Assembly (NCBI GenBank): GCA_963082975.1
Contig: OY720345.1
Location: 27,288,611-27,352,610 of the forward strand
Origin: Labia minor
Lineage: Eukaryota; Arthropoda; Insecta; Dermaptera; Spongiphoridae
Direction: 5' to 3'
Length of the DNA: 64,000 bases
Shown: positions 1 to 11,380 of the stretch, piece by piece
Position numbering within the stretch: the stretch's first letter is position 1
How the letters are laid out: each line of letters begins with the position of its first letter
Made by a program: the position numbers and the translations under genes
Notes under the pieces: generated by a model
The model's input: only the letters and a program-made list of their open reading frames with translations
What the model was told of the DNA's origin: nothing
Databases searched by the model: none

Positions 1-720
1 ACTTACAGATTTGAGAAAGGTGTCATTAAAGTATTAAATCTATTAAATAATAATAATAAAAAAAAAAACATTCATTTTTAGCAAAAGATAGTGTCAATTT
101 ATTTCGTTATCATTAGCTGCCATTAATTCAGTTTTCTTGATCGTTTTCTTTATTTGAGGTCAATTTCCGATTAAAGACAAGTTAAATAAAGATAAAATCC
201 CTTTAAGTTTATCTTAATGGAAAAGTTACGTTGTATTCTTTTTTTTTTATTTAAATTATTTATAAAGCTTATTTTTTTAAACGAGGTTTAATGTGGTAGG
301 AATAATAATTCAGATTGAAATGGAACGATTAAAAAGATTAAGAAATCAAAAGATAATAATAGATAATAAAATCAAAATGGGTATTAATTCCTGGTTCAAA
401 AATTATAGTATGATAATATATTTTTCTAAATATTTTATGCTTAGTAGCAAATTCAATTTTTTAATGTGAATATTTTCATTTAAAGTTATATTTTATAATT
501 ATACAATTTTGAAACAATATTTTATTTCTTTAAATTCAAATTATAAAAAAATATCATAATAAACAGGCAGATGTTAAGAAATTTTAAATATAAATATAGG
601 TAATATAAATCAAGAGATTGATTAATTATTCACTTTATTAAAATATTAAAATTTTCCAAGTTCTAACAAAATAAATTTGAATTAAATTTTATCAAGTTCT
701 CCAAAAGGATAAGGGAATCA
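1..720. other. AT-rich non-coding interval
   Basis: Very A+T-rich with many short A and T runs. I see no reading frame, structured repeat or RNA gene. Confidence 0.6.
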
Positions 721-836
721 TCACTTTAATCGTTTTTATCTCGTAAACTAAAAGCAACCCGGAAAAATTGCATAAGAAAAGTTTATTTGGAATTTAAAAA
801 AAAAACCCACTGGTAAAGGTTTATCCAAATCCATGA
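721..836 (+). mobile_element. Arm fragment of the long-TIR (Merlin-like) MITE family
   Basis: This stretch matches the right arm of the two better-preserved elements at 8974-9346 and 10846-11372: the block around CTCGTAAACTA and the block ending in TTATCCAAATCCA occur in the same order. The outermost TIR and the left arm are missing, so it is a truncated copy. Confidence 0.6.
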
Positions 837-1064
837 TCGGATGACCATTCAATAGACCCCCTAAATTGATTTTGATTTTTTATAAAGGATTTACCTTTTG
901 TTTTTAGAGACATATATTGGGAAAAAATCAAAACATGTGTCAAAAGCCATGTCGGAAAATTGATTTACCTTTTTTTTTTTTTCTTAGATACATATTCAAA
1001 AAATCCATGTCAGAAAACAAGTGGAGGTTAAAATAGACCCCAGGAGTCCCACTTTGGGAACCTA
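837..1064. repeat. Loosely repeated AT-rich segment
   Basis: The motifs AATAGACCCC and ATTTACCTTTT each occur twice here (near 852 and 1032; near 889 and 964). This suggests an old internal duplication. No family was recognised. Confidence 0.3.
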
Positions 1065-1366
1065 TGGTATAAAGGAAAAAAATCAAAAGATAATGACTCT
1101 CTTCCTGTTGAGCTGCACTTCTCAAAAGTTGATAGAAAACTACAAATTTGAATAATGCCCATGTACCAAATTTCATGATTCTAGCTCAAACCGTTTTTGC
1201 GTTATCTTGTCTACATACACAACACACATACACACATACACACAGACATTTTTCTCAACCTTAGTGAAAATGATTCAGGGACCTTCAAAACGTATAAAAA
1301 CATCAAAATCTCAACATCGAAAATTTTCGTGATCACAATACTATCTGGCGAGATAGTAAAAATGGG
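1065..1366 (-). mobile_element. Hel-A copy, 5' half only (Helentron-type, non-autonomous)
   Basis: Shares the Hel-A 5' blocks (AATTTCATGATTCTAGCTCA, a CA-rich microsatellite, GACATTTTTCTCAACCTTAG) and ends at the 5' motif, here GCGAGATAGT on the plus strand. The 3' half with the hairpin is absent. Orientation is set so that the hairpin end of complete copies is 3'. Confidence 0.6.
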
Positions 1367-2741
1367 AAATACTTCCAACGAATTTTAATTTAATTTTAAT
1401 CGATTAATTGGGACCTGGATTTTTAAATTACATTTTCGAATTTTACATAGACAAGATAATTCATCCAATAATCCTTGAACTATTTTTTGTTTTTATTTAA
1501 ATATTTTAAATATAATTGGTCTCTGGTCATTTTTTATCAGTTCATTTTAGATTTAAAAACATGTTTTCATTTAATTTTATGTTTATATGAAGAATTGTGT
1601 GTGCTTGGCAAGTGTGTTTGTTATATCTTCTACACTCCTGTTGATCTCAGTAATTGGGTCTGTGAGCCTTTAAGCCTCTTAGAGCAACGGTTTTTAATTA
1701 AAAAAAAAAAAAAAAAAAAAAAGAATCTGCTTGTTGTAAATTGGGCATTCGTTCAATTACCATCAAGATCGTACTTCACCATTCAAGCATGTGAGCATAA
1801 ATTCAACGAATGATGAATTCATAAAGAAAATAAATAGATATTGCTTTTTATTTATAATGATTTGCATCTTTATTTCTGTTTTGTCTGATCGTTTTGTTCA
1901 ACAGTCTTTCAGTTTGAAACGGAAATATTCAATTCTTGTCATAAAAAAAAATTTTATATCATACATTCAACAGAATAGCTTGTCGCTGAGGAAATAATTA
2001 AAAAATATTTAACGATTTAATATATATATATATATCAATTGATAATAATTATGTATAACAGGAAAGTTCATGTTTTATAAAATGAAAATGATGTCAATTA
2101 CCTTCCTAAATGAATTGGTCTACTCTTTCTCCCCTCCATTATTTCTATTCAAATTTAAAATGAATGATTATATTAAAAAATGGGACAAGAATTAGGAAGA
2201 AAGTTATTTTCTGAAGTTGATTCTATTTTAATTTATTTTTTATTCTTTATAAAATAATAAATTAATACTATTAATAATAATAATAATAATAATAACATTT
2301 CTGAATAGATAGAGATTTTAATAATACAATCAGATAAAATCTTTTTAAAAAATAGATAATAGTGAAAAAATAATAAATAGTCAAATGAAAATGGTTTGTA
2401 ATTTCTAAGGATAATAATCGACTGATGATTTGTCTTTTTAGCTATTTTTTATTATCCCAATGACCATTGGAATCAAACCCCCCATTTTAATCATGCATAT
2501 ATATATAAAATTTATATTTTCGATATATTGCAATACATTTTAAATAATTCATTCATTCTTTTGAATTATTTTCTCATATAGTAAAATTTATTATTTTTTT
2601 ATATTAATTTTTTTTTTAATATACCCATTAAATATTAATTTAAATTTCATTATTAATTTAATTCAATTAATCTAATTTTTGAACATAATTGATTTATTAA
2701 TATTAATTTAAATATTTCAAATTTCATTCTATCTATCTATC
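1367..2741. other. AT-rich non-coding interval with microsatellites
   Basis: Holds an A run of about 23 at 1700-1722, a (TA)n near 2020-2035 and a (TAA)n near 2261-2296. Small reading frames here show no codon bias or domain. Confidence 0.6.
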
Positions 2742-2940
2742 CTTGTGGCTCTACGGAACTCGAAGCAATCATATTTCTCCAAGTGTCGCTAACCTGACCA
2801 ACAAAAAACATCCAACCCCTACCTTCTCCAATCTCTCTCATCTCCCTTTCTTGGTCTTCCAAGTGGACGTTTTCCCATCGATCTCTCCAATATAATTTTC
2901 GCAATTCTTTCTTCTCCCATTCTAGCCACGTGCATTTTTC
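2742..2940 (-). mobile_element. LINE (non-LTR retrotransposon) 3' end fragment
   Basis: On the minus strand one frame reads RMGEERIAKIILERS followed by MGKRPLGRPRK. This is the basic 'GKRP.GRPR' segment found at the C-terminus of many arthropod non-LTR retrotransposon ORF2 proteins. It then runs through GTTCCGTAGAGCCAC into a (GATA)n tail at 2729-2741. The same end sequence recurs at 22290-23300, 23936-24310 and 38160-38366. It is a 5'-truncated dead copy; the clade cannot be assigned from this tail. Confidence 0.75.
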
Positions 2941-2984
2941 TATGTTTTTTTATTTAATTTTTCTAAAAAAAAAGTTTTGTTCAA

Positions 2985-3283
2985 TGATAAATAAAATAAA
3001 AAAACCCTCTGACTTGGAACGTCCTACCCAAGGACAACGCCTATCAACTCGATTATATCAATTAGGTGTCCTATGATCAGTAGAATGGGTCCTATCAACC
3101 TTTACCTTGATTTTCTTGACCGAAGGCGCTATCAAGTAGCTTTCCCAATTTTGATCCCCGAGGCTGAGTTGGTCCGTCCCATAGACCCCAACTAGAGAAA
3201 TTCCCTTGCCAGGCCCGGGACTTGAACATGAGACCACGAGAATCTGAGGCAGTTGCGCTAACCTCTCACCCTGTGGCGCCTAT
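2985..3283 (-). mobile_element. SINE-A, tRNA-derived, near full length
   Basis: Read on the minus strand it starts GGCGCCACAGGGTGAGAG. An A-box-like TAGCGCAACTGC follows at about 3249-3260 and a B-box GTTCAAGTCCC at 3217-3227, so the head is tRNA-derived with an internal RNA polymerase III promoter. The body contains GGGGTCTATGGGACGG and GATCAAAATTGGGAA, and the tail is T-rich. Related copies lie at 39888-40112, 48453-48565 and 61891-62153. Confidence 0.8.
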
Positions 3284-4242
3284 GAAAAACAAAATAGAAA
3301 TCATTAATATGTTAAAAGAATAATAATGTTATTTTGATTATACGATAGGTAAAATTTTGTCTTGATTAATTCACATAGATCTAGAATAGATGAGATTAAT
3401 GACCATGTTTTTGTGTAATACCCAAAAATAGATATGTTTAAGAATTCATCAGGGTGTTTTGCATACAAATCAATGGAATGTTGATGTCGTTATAGACTTC
3501 GTAATATCTTGATGGGTTTAATAGGCAATTTTAAATCTTCATACTCATGTTTTTTTGTTTTGTTTTTTTGTATTTGTATATAATTCATTTGACATAACGA
3601 TCAAATAATTCATTAATCATTTTACAAAAACAAAACAAAATAAAATTATTTTAAATTATTCAAAGAAATATGTCATGGTTCAGGTGGTAGGTTAATAGAA
3701 TTCCACTACAAATATATACTTGAGTTTATACATCTATACATTTAATTTAAAAGATAGCTGAGTTTCTTTTACGTATCCATTCACTATTATTGAATAAAAT
3801 TTGAAGATAATTTTATCTCCACCAATTTCGTCTGTTCTTCTATCTTAATGTTGTTTTAGGTACTCAACGTAAAAACTCATTTCGTGTGGAAGTTTTAATT
3901 GTTTGCGTGGTTTTAATGAGCTCTTCCTCTTCTCTCTTCTCTTTCTCCCTCTATTTCCTTCTCTCTCCATTTCACCATACTAAATGAACAAAAATTCAGT
4001 AAATGTCCATTTATAAGTATAATATAATTTTTTTTTATACAATCTAAATTGTTTCAATTAATTCATTCCGATAGTCAATATTTTTTTAACTATTATTATA
4101 CCCATGTATTTTTTTCTTTTGAAATTGTTTTTTTTTAATATACAAAATTAAAATCTTTCAGTATATAATTAAATAAATTTCTATATAATTTATTTTATTT
4201 AACATTTGTAATTTTTTTATATTCAATATATTAAAAAAATTT
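3284..4242. other. AT-rich non-coding interval
   Basis: No gene seen. A C/T-rich tract lies near 3926-3970. The rest is A+T-rich with mononucleotide runs. Confidence 0.6.
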
Positions 4243-5060
4243 GGAGTGTCTCCACTCGACTATCTCGCAAATTTAAATTGAATTAATTAACATATATTAT
4301 ATTTAAATTAAATTTAATTAATTAAATTATAAATTAAAATTAATAAATAATATTTATTATACCAGCGCGTGTTTGGCTCTTTGTTGATGGCACAACGTTA
4401 CGTGCTGGCGCGTGATTGCCAGTCAACGTGTTAAAAAATAATTCCGGTACTTTCAATCAATTAATCTGAAATATATAGCAGTTTTACACAATTTTTAATG
4501 ATGTGAAAAACTATCAACACCAAATTTGAATTGGATTAAATAGCATATATTATATTTAAATTAAATTTAATAAATTATAAATTATCAATTCAAATTAATA
4601 AATAATATTTATTAAACCAGCTCGTGTTGGCGCTTTGTTGATGACTCCATGTCAAAAAATTAAAAAATTAATTCCGGTATTTTCAGCGAATCAATCAAGC
4701 TGAAATTCTATATATAGCAGTTTTATACAATTTTTAATCATGTGAAAAACTATCAAACATATATCTTTATTTTTACGGTCAGTTTAGAGGAAAAAAAAAT
4801 GAAAACGTGGTAGGTAATAATGACCTTCTTCCAGATGAGCTACATTTCTGAAATAGTAAATTACAAATTTCGAATAATGCCCGTTGTCCAAATTTCATTA
4901 TTCTAGCTCAAACGGTTCTTGTCTACATATACACACATAGACATTTTTCTCAACCTTAGTGAAAATGACTCAGGAACCTTCAAAACGAATAAAAACATCA
5001 AAATCTCGACATATAAAATTTTCAAGATCGCAATATTTTCTCTGGCGAGATAGTAAAAAT
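4243..5060 (-). mobile_element. Hel-A, full-length copy with internal duplication
   Basis: Hel-A is defined by a 5' motif ACTATCTCGC and its inverse near the 3' end, followed by a GAGTG-loop-CACTC hairpin. Here, on the minus strand, the 5' motif is at 5045-5054, the 3' inverse at 4259-4268 and the hairpin at 4243-4258. This matches non-autonomous Helentrons (HINEs), which carry a short 5' inverted repeat paired with a subterminal 3' copy plus a terminal hairpin. This copy has a roughly 240-bp internal duplication: the block from AACATATATTA to GTGAAAAACTATCAA occurs at about 4259-4517 and again at 4520-4757. No open frame. Confidence 0.65.
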
Positions 5061-6015
5061 AGTTATTAATTTAAAAACAATATTATACAAATTATTTTAT
5101 TAAATTATTAATTATACAAATTCGAAAACAATTAACCAACATATATCATAATTTAATTTTAAAAGAAAAAAATCTTTTTTTAGTAATTTCTTTTAAACAA
5201 ATGAATAAATGAATGAATTCCAATCATTTGTATGTAAGATATTATATAGGAAATTGTAAAATAATTATTTTTCTTATCAATTATTAAATAGTGACAATAA
5301 AGATTGCTTAAAATTTTCATTTTATTATACTTATATATGTATCATAAAAAAGGGAAGGATTACAAATTTCTGAAATTTTATTTTTTTTTAAGTATATAAC
5401 ATCAAAATTATATTTTATTCATTTCATTTTCATTAACCCATATAAAATTTATTGATATAAATAAATAAAATTATTTTTCTATATGTTTATTTATTTAAAA
5501 GGATAGATAGACTGAAAATTTATCGATTGTTTTTTTAATTTATCACGCATTAAATTCTTTTTTCAATTTCACGATTATCCTACTCTCCCTTGATATATTT
5601 ATCTTGTACAAATTTTCATTGATTAATAAAATACTTTTTTATTCATTCATACAAGTTCAAATTTTTTTTAAACTTATAGTGGATGACACATTTTTTTAAA
5701 TCTTAATTCATTAATTAAATTTAATTGATTGATTTAACTTTTATATGGGAAAAAAAATTTTCTTATTTACAGAATTAAAGGGATATAAATAAATTTGTTT
5801 TGTAATGGCTAAATTTGTAAAATGTTACCCTAAAAAAATTTATTTAATTTTCAAATACTTTTAATTAAGTTTTACCAGTTTATACAGGAATTGATTTAAT
5901 TTTTTTTTTTATATTGTTTATTTTTTTGATAATTTTATTAAATTAACCAAAAATAATTATTATCATTTGAAAAGATGTAAATTAGAACTAAATATACTTA
6001 TAAAATTAATCCTTT
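5061..6015. other. AT-rich non-coding interval
   Basis: Only A+T-rich simple sequence. No coding, RNA or repeat feature recognised. Confidence 0.6.
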
Positions 6016-6021
6016 AATTGG

Positions 6022-6255
6022 GCCACTCAGAAGCCAAAGCGATTAACTCCACATTTAAAGAAACTGAGAAAATGAAGCCTAAAGTTCTACAGCTTATAGA
6101 AAATTCAGGTTTATTGATTACAGAAAAATGTATATTGCATTGCAATATTAAGATTATCAAGTTCATTATTCACTTCAAATGTTGCAGATTACATTACATT
6201 ATATTACTAGCAAAATTTTAAAAATTGGAGTTAATCGGTTTGGCTTCTGAGTGGC
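6022..6255. mobile_element. MITE with about 33-bp terminal inverted repeats
   Basis: The ends are inverted copies: the left starts GCCACTCAGAAGCCAAAGCG and the right, reverse-complemented, starts GCCACTCAGAAGCCAAACCG. The match runs about 33 bp with few mismatches. The interior is 170 bp of unrelated AT-rich DNA. A 4-bp AATT may flank it if the ends are taken two bases further out, but the target duplication is not clear. The superfamily is unassigned. Confidence 0.65.
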
Positions 6256-6291
6256 AAAATTATAAACTAACATAGATTTATCAATGTGTAT

Positions 6292-6554
6292 CAGTGCTGT
6301 ATTGGGAACGCGGGGGAACGACGTTCCCTTACCTTTTTTTCAGAACCCGAACGCGTTCCAGTACTTTTTCATGTCCCAACACCTCCCACTTAAATCTACT
6401 ATTGGAATTTATTTTTATGTGTTTTATAATATTTTGTATATTAATAATAAGAAAAAATAAAAACTTATATGGAAAAAAATAGTTTGCTGAAAATAGGACT
6501 TTTTTTGCTCCCACTATGCGTTCCCTTACTTTTTATTTTACCAATACATCACTG
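6292..6554. mobile_element. hAT-like MITE, 263 bp
   Basis: Left end CAGTGCTGTATTGG and right end (reverse complement) CAGTGATGTATTGG form a TIR of the CAGTG type used by hAT elements. GGGAACG-type subterminal motifs occur near both ends. No 8-bp target duplication is visible, so the flanks have diverged or the copy moved by rearrangement. No transposase sequence. Confidence 0.6.
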
Positions 6555-7533
6555 GTTACAATGTAAAATAAAATTATCTTATAATCATATTTATTGTTTC
6601 CTAGCAGTAAAATACTTTTTTACTAATATATGCATATCAACTAAGCATTAGTGAAGGATTCAGGACCATGTAATTTGCCAATAAAAAATAATTTCCATTA
6701 TGTAATTTCAAGTCCAATATTTTTATCGATGATATTTAACTCTCTCTTGTTTTAATTGGTAGAACATGAAAAGAACTAAATACAATTACAAATAGTAACT
6801 AGTAACTATCCAAATGAAAATGACTCTGGTCCGAATTAAATCACGATTTCTAATTTCCATTTATATATCATATTTAATCATTTCAATTACAATTCATCAT
6901 ATAATTTGAGACTGATTAGTTTTTGAATGCATAGTCCTAGCTGGAAGGGGTTGCTTTTATTATTTTGAACAATCATCAATATTACATATAACAATAACCC
7001 ACACATTTCAATGCTAATGAAATGGTTGCAACTTTCACTTTTGTTATTATTTTTTATTTTTATTTTTTTATATATTTTAAATGTAAAATTTATTATTTTC
7101 ACTCAATACGCAATTATTACAATTATTACAATTATTATTAAATTTATGTGATCAAGTCAATCAATGTCTTTTTACTAAATTAACAATATAATTTGAAAAT
7201 TAGAATTGGATTATAATGTTATTATTATGTATTTCTGAATAATACCGAATTTTAATTGATTCTATTTTCTATTATGTTATTTTTTTTTTAATTAGAAACA
7301 ATTTTCTTTTATTAAATTTATCATTGATTTAATTTAATTATTGTTTTTTTTACAAAATACAAAGAGACAAAATTATTTTAACGATATTTTCAAAAATTTC
7401 CAAAACCCTTTTTTGGAAATTATATTTCCTTATAATTAATGTTTATTTTGAAATTTTACTCATTTTGTGAATTTATTATTTTTTTCTTACATTTTTAATA
7501 CAAATTTATTCTTATAGAGAGGAGTATTGTTCT
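6555..7533. other. AT-rich non-coding interval
   Basis: A+T-rich with (ATT) runs near 7105-7140. Nothing recognised. Confidence 0.6.
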
Positions 7534-7834
7534 TTATAGGTGGTATCTTCTTCTTAAGGTGCCGTCTCCCTTTCGGAGTTTGGCTATCATCATGACAATG
7601 ATAGACTTAGAAGCTGCCCAGCCATGATGATTTTTCTTGGGAATGTTAATGCGGTGGTTTTCCGTTGCCTTCCACATGTATAGAATCAGGAACTGACAGT
7701 TCTTGGAGCCGGAGGCAGCTGATGTTAAATTGAATTTTATTAAAAAAATTGTTTAGTTTGAATCGAACGCCGACTTCTTGTGTAGAAAATTGCTACGCTA
7801 CACTCTCGGCTAGCTGCCCCCTTATAGGTGGTAT
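7534..7834 (-). mobile_element. SINE-B, full length with 13-bp target duplication
   Basis: The SINE proper is 7547-7821. TTATAGGTGGTAT occurs immediately on both sides (7534-7546 and 7822-7834), the long target duplication expected of LINE-driven insertion. Read on the minus strand, the head carries an A-box-like GTAGCGTAGCA and a B-box GTTCGATTC. The middle contains GGCAACGG...ACCACCGCATTA and the 3' part ATGATGATAGCCAAACTCCG. A second copy with its own duplication is at 53390-53650. There is no poly(A) tail; it ends CCTTAAGAAG-like. Confidence 0.88.
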
Positions 7835-8965
7835 AAAAACATATAATTAATTAATTCTCTTCCCTTCTCCGCCACCCTAAAGCCATCTAAATTTGACTAT
7901 ATGAAAGTTTGTTTTATTAATATTTACAAAAATTCAGCTTTCAGGTCATGATTGAGGTCTGGGTTATGAAAAAAACATCTTCATTTGCCTGTCTAACTGA
8001 AATATTAAAGAAATATTCTTATTGAATTGAAATAATTAAATGAATGAATAATAAAGATATAGTATATATATATATATATATTGTAAATAACTATAAAGAA
8101 TTTATTATTACTATTCAAATGTATAATATGTTTAATACAATATAGGATTAAAAATAATGACTCTTTGTATAATAGAGAGAAACAAGTATTATTATTCTAT
8201 AATTGAAAATATTATAATATTAATATTTTTTAAATTCGAATATGAACCGTTATATGCATAATAGATAATTATTTGCACACTCAACTAACGATTATTGTTT
8301 ATAAAGAAGATAATTTGATTATTAAATTGAATGTTATAAGTGTTATAAGTACTATATATAAAAATATTTATACTTTTTATAACTTTCAAATTAACTCTTT
8401 ATATATTTATTTATCTTTCATTTTTATGCTAATTCTTAAAAATTTTCCAATCATATTTTTAGTATATCTAGTAAATGTTATCTTTAAAAAAATTTTCTCA
8501 TCTGACCATATCAATGCGATTCATAATTTTTTTTTTTTTCATAATCAGCTTTCTTAATTTCATACATACCTATCTATTTCAAAAGTTGATAATAATTTCC
8601 TAGAAGTATACCTATCTTGTTTAGTTAATTTTTTTTTTATCAGCAATCACTTTGTTCCCCTCCCCTCTATGAAGGTTGTTATAGAGAATATATATATATT
8701 TATAATCAATATTTTGCTTCGTTTCTAATATTATATTTATCTTAACTTGTAAGCTTCTGGCTTTTGTTTACTTGAACAGATTAACAAAATGAGGTTGATG
8801 TTTTTTTTTAATGATGAAATTCATTAATAACAAAAGTCATTCACCATAAAATCGAGACCGAAATTTAAATTTTTTTTTTTATTTTATTTACATACATATG
8901 ATTTTTAATAATGTTGAAAAGAGGAAGAATATTAATTAAATTAATTAATTATAAATAATAGATTT
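7835..8965. other. AT-rich non-coding interval
   Basis: Contains a (TA)n near 8057-8080. The small open frame at 8273-8557 is A+T codons only and is not credible as a gene. Confidence 0.6.
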
Positions 8966-9354
8966 AAAATTTCGGTAATTTTTCAGGTAAACGCATTTTC
9001 GTGGATTTGGATAATAACCAGGTATAAAAATTGACTAATTCACTAATTATTCACTTATTCACTAATTTTCGGTTTTTATAAGTTTTTATAGGAAAATTAT
9101 TTAATTAATTTTTTAATTTTAATAAATCCAACCGAACATAAAAACCGAAAATTAGTGCACCCTCTGGTAGTCAAACGAATAACTAAATATCAATGAATTT
9201 ATTTGCAAAATTTAATAATCTTTATCTCGTAAACTAGAAGAGGCCCTAAAAAATTTCATAAGAAAAGTCTATTTAGAATTGCAAAAGGAACTAACTGTTA
9301 AAGTATTATCCAAATCCACGAAAATGCGTTTACCTGGATAATTACCAGAATTTC
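8966..9354. mobile_element. Long-TIR MITE copy A with 8-bp target duplication
   Basis: The element is 8974-9346. The left end GGTAATTTTTCAGGTAAACG and the reverse-complemented right end GGTAATTATCCAGGTAAACG begin a TIR that continues through GTGGATTTGGATAA. Flanks AAAATTTC (8966-8973) and AGAATTTC (9347-9354) are an 8-bp duplication with one mismatch. GG-starting TIRs with 8-9-bp duplications are typical of Merlin elements, but no transposase is present, so the assignment is tentative. Confidence 0.7.
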
Positions 9355-9539
9355 TATTTAAGTAGAAGGGATTTTGGAGATCCTAATGATTATATTGATT
9401 TATTAAATTACTTAGGATATATTATAATTGAAAAATACTTCCTTCCGGTTTATCAGTATACTCTGTTTAATAAACAAGCAGATGAATTCGGGTTGGGCAG
9501 CTAATTGTTAAATAAGTAGCCAATTATGTAAATGTGCGA

Positions 9540-9895
9540 TTTTACCTCTTGTAAGATATTTGTTAGGATAATGCCTTGGGGGCTAGCTGGGCTGCAAAGG
9601 GGAGAAAGGAAGGGCCGCCACCTGAGACGTCGTCCCATCGATCCGGTGCCACGGACCAATTGGAAACAAGGAGATAGTGTCCAAAAAGACAAGGAATGAA
9701 AGACCGACGATCCAAACGGGATTCAAAAAGCCATCACCAAGGGTAGAAGTGAACGAAAGAGAGAGGGGGTGGGATGGGGGAGGAGCCAAAGAACTTTCCC
9801 TTCCTCGACAACATACAAACGGGGAGTGAATTAATTTGTTTGAAAAAGTCATTCGCTTGATGAGGGAAGACAAAAAATAGGGGGAATTTATACGC
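9540..9895. other. GC-richer non-repeat block 1
   Basis: Stands out from the surroundings by CpG-containing sequence (GAGACGTCGTCCCATCGATC, GGCCGCCACC) and a purine-rich run near 9757-9785. Overlapping open frames on the minus strand (up to 96 codons) have no recognisable domain. Could be regulatory DNA or a non-coding exon of a host gene. Confidence 0.35.
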
Positions 9896-10837
9896 TTTTT
9901 TTAAAAAAAAATTACTTATCAATGGTAATTAATATTATAATTAATATTCAATGGGAAAATTAAAACAAAGAAGAAGACGGGATAATAAATTAAATCGATA
10001 TTTACATCCCAAAACAAAAAATAAGGCAAACAAAAAACAAATCATGGATTATCTGGGAGTAGAAATGGTATCATTTTATTTTTAATCACTCAAAAATAAA
10101 ATAATAAATTTTAATTTTGAGTTTGGTTTTGTTTTTCTAATCGATCTAAATGTTTAGTTAAAATGTTTATCAAATTCAATTTAAGTAAATAAACATAAAT
10201 ATTTAAACATAATATATATATGTTAATGAAGTTAATGCTCTTTTGAAAAATAATTTTATTTTTATATATAACCTATATATAAATAAAATTCTATTCAATC
10301 GTTATATAAATGACACTCTATTAAATGATCGAATAACAAGATAGCATTTATATTATTAGGCTTGATAAAAGAGCCCAGGCAACATTTGATAAGCGAGGCT
10401 CACTCAACACCAAAAGATTACAATATATGCAGATAATTACCCATAATAAACATACAGTTAAAATCTTCATTAGCCCTTCATTTCATCTGTCTTACAATTA
10501 GTTTTGATTTTTTTTTACCCTTATAATCCATAAAAAACATACTTGAATTCGAATATTGGATTCAATCACGAAATTAGAGCATATAGAAGAAGAAGAACTA
10601 GTATATTATTTAAATGTAATATTTGGCTATAATGGCACTGATCATATCCAACTGTTGGAGTCATTATTTGGGCACTATAACCACTGGTCAAGTCGAAGTG
10701 TCAAAAATATATTTTTTTAACAAAAACTATGGATTAAAATTATGTAAAGTACGAGTTTATGTAGGTATGTAGATTAACTCCCAAAAAAAAACTTTTTCCA
10801 ACTACAATCACCTTTTTCTCTCATTCCAAAATAAATA
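9896..10837. other. AT-rich non-coding interval
   Basis: No gene or recognised repeat. Slightly more complex sequence near 10340-10440 and 10620-10700 matches nothing else in the window. Confidence 0.5.
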
Positions 10838-11380
10838 TACATTTCGCTAATTATTCAAGTAAACGCATCTTCGTGGATTTGGATGAAAGATTACCAATGG
10901 GTTCCTTTTGCAATTACAAATAAACTTTTCTTATTAAATTTTTTCGGCCCTCTCCTAGTTTACGAGATAAAAACTATTATAATAAAGATTTTTTAAATTT
11001 GACAGATTAGTTATGAACGTCGAAATGTGCCATTAAGTAATGTTTTGTTGACTAATTCATTAATTATTCACTTATTCACTAATTTTCGGTTATAAGTTCG
11101 CTTTGGATATAGGAAAATTATTTAATTAATTTTCCTTTATCCAAACTTATAAAATTCGAAAATTAGTGCGCCCTCTGGTAGTCAAACGGATAAAACATGA
11201 TAGCTAAATAGAATATCAATGGATTTATATGCCAATTTTAATAATTTTAATCTCATAAACTAGAAGCAACTCGCAAAAATTGGATAAGACAAGTTTATTT
11301 GGAATTCCAAAAGGAACTCACTAGTAAAGTATTATCCAAATCCACGAAAATGCGTTTACTTGAATAATTACCAACATTTC
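10838..11380. mobile_element. Long-TIR MITE copy B with 8-bp target duplication
   Basis: The element is 10846-11372, 527 bp. Its arms are inverted copies over about 150 bp, from TAATTATTCAAGTAAACGC through the AAACTTTTCTTAT / TAAGACAAGTTT blocks. Flanks TACATTTC (10838-10845) and AACATTTC (11373-11380) match at seven of eight bases. The centre shares CACTAATTTTCGG and GCGCCCTCTGGTAGTCAAAC-like blocks with copy A. Internally palindromic, so it could fold back on itself. Same tentative Merlin-like assignment. Confidence 0.72.

Noticed and set aside
8979-8992. Another TTTTTCAG|GTAAAC ratchet-like site
   Set aside because: It lies exactly in the TIR of a MITE, its tract is short, and GTAAAC is a weak donor.
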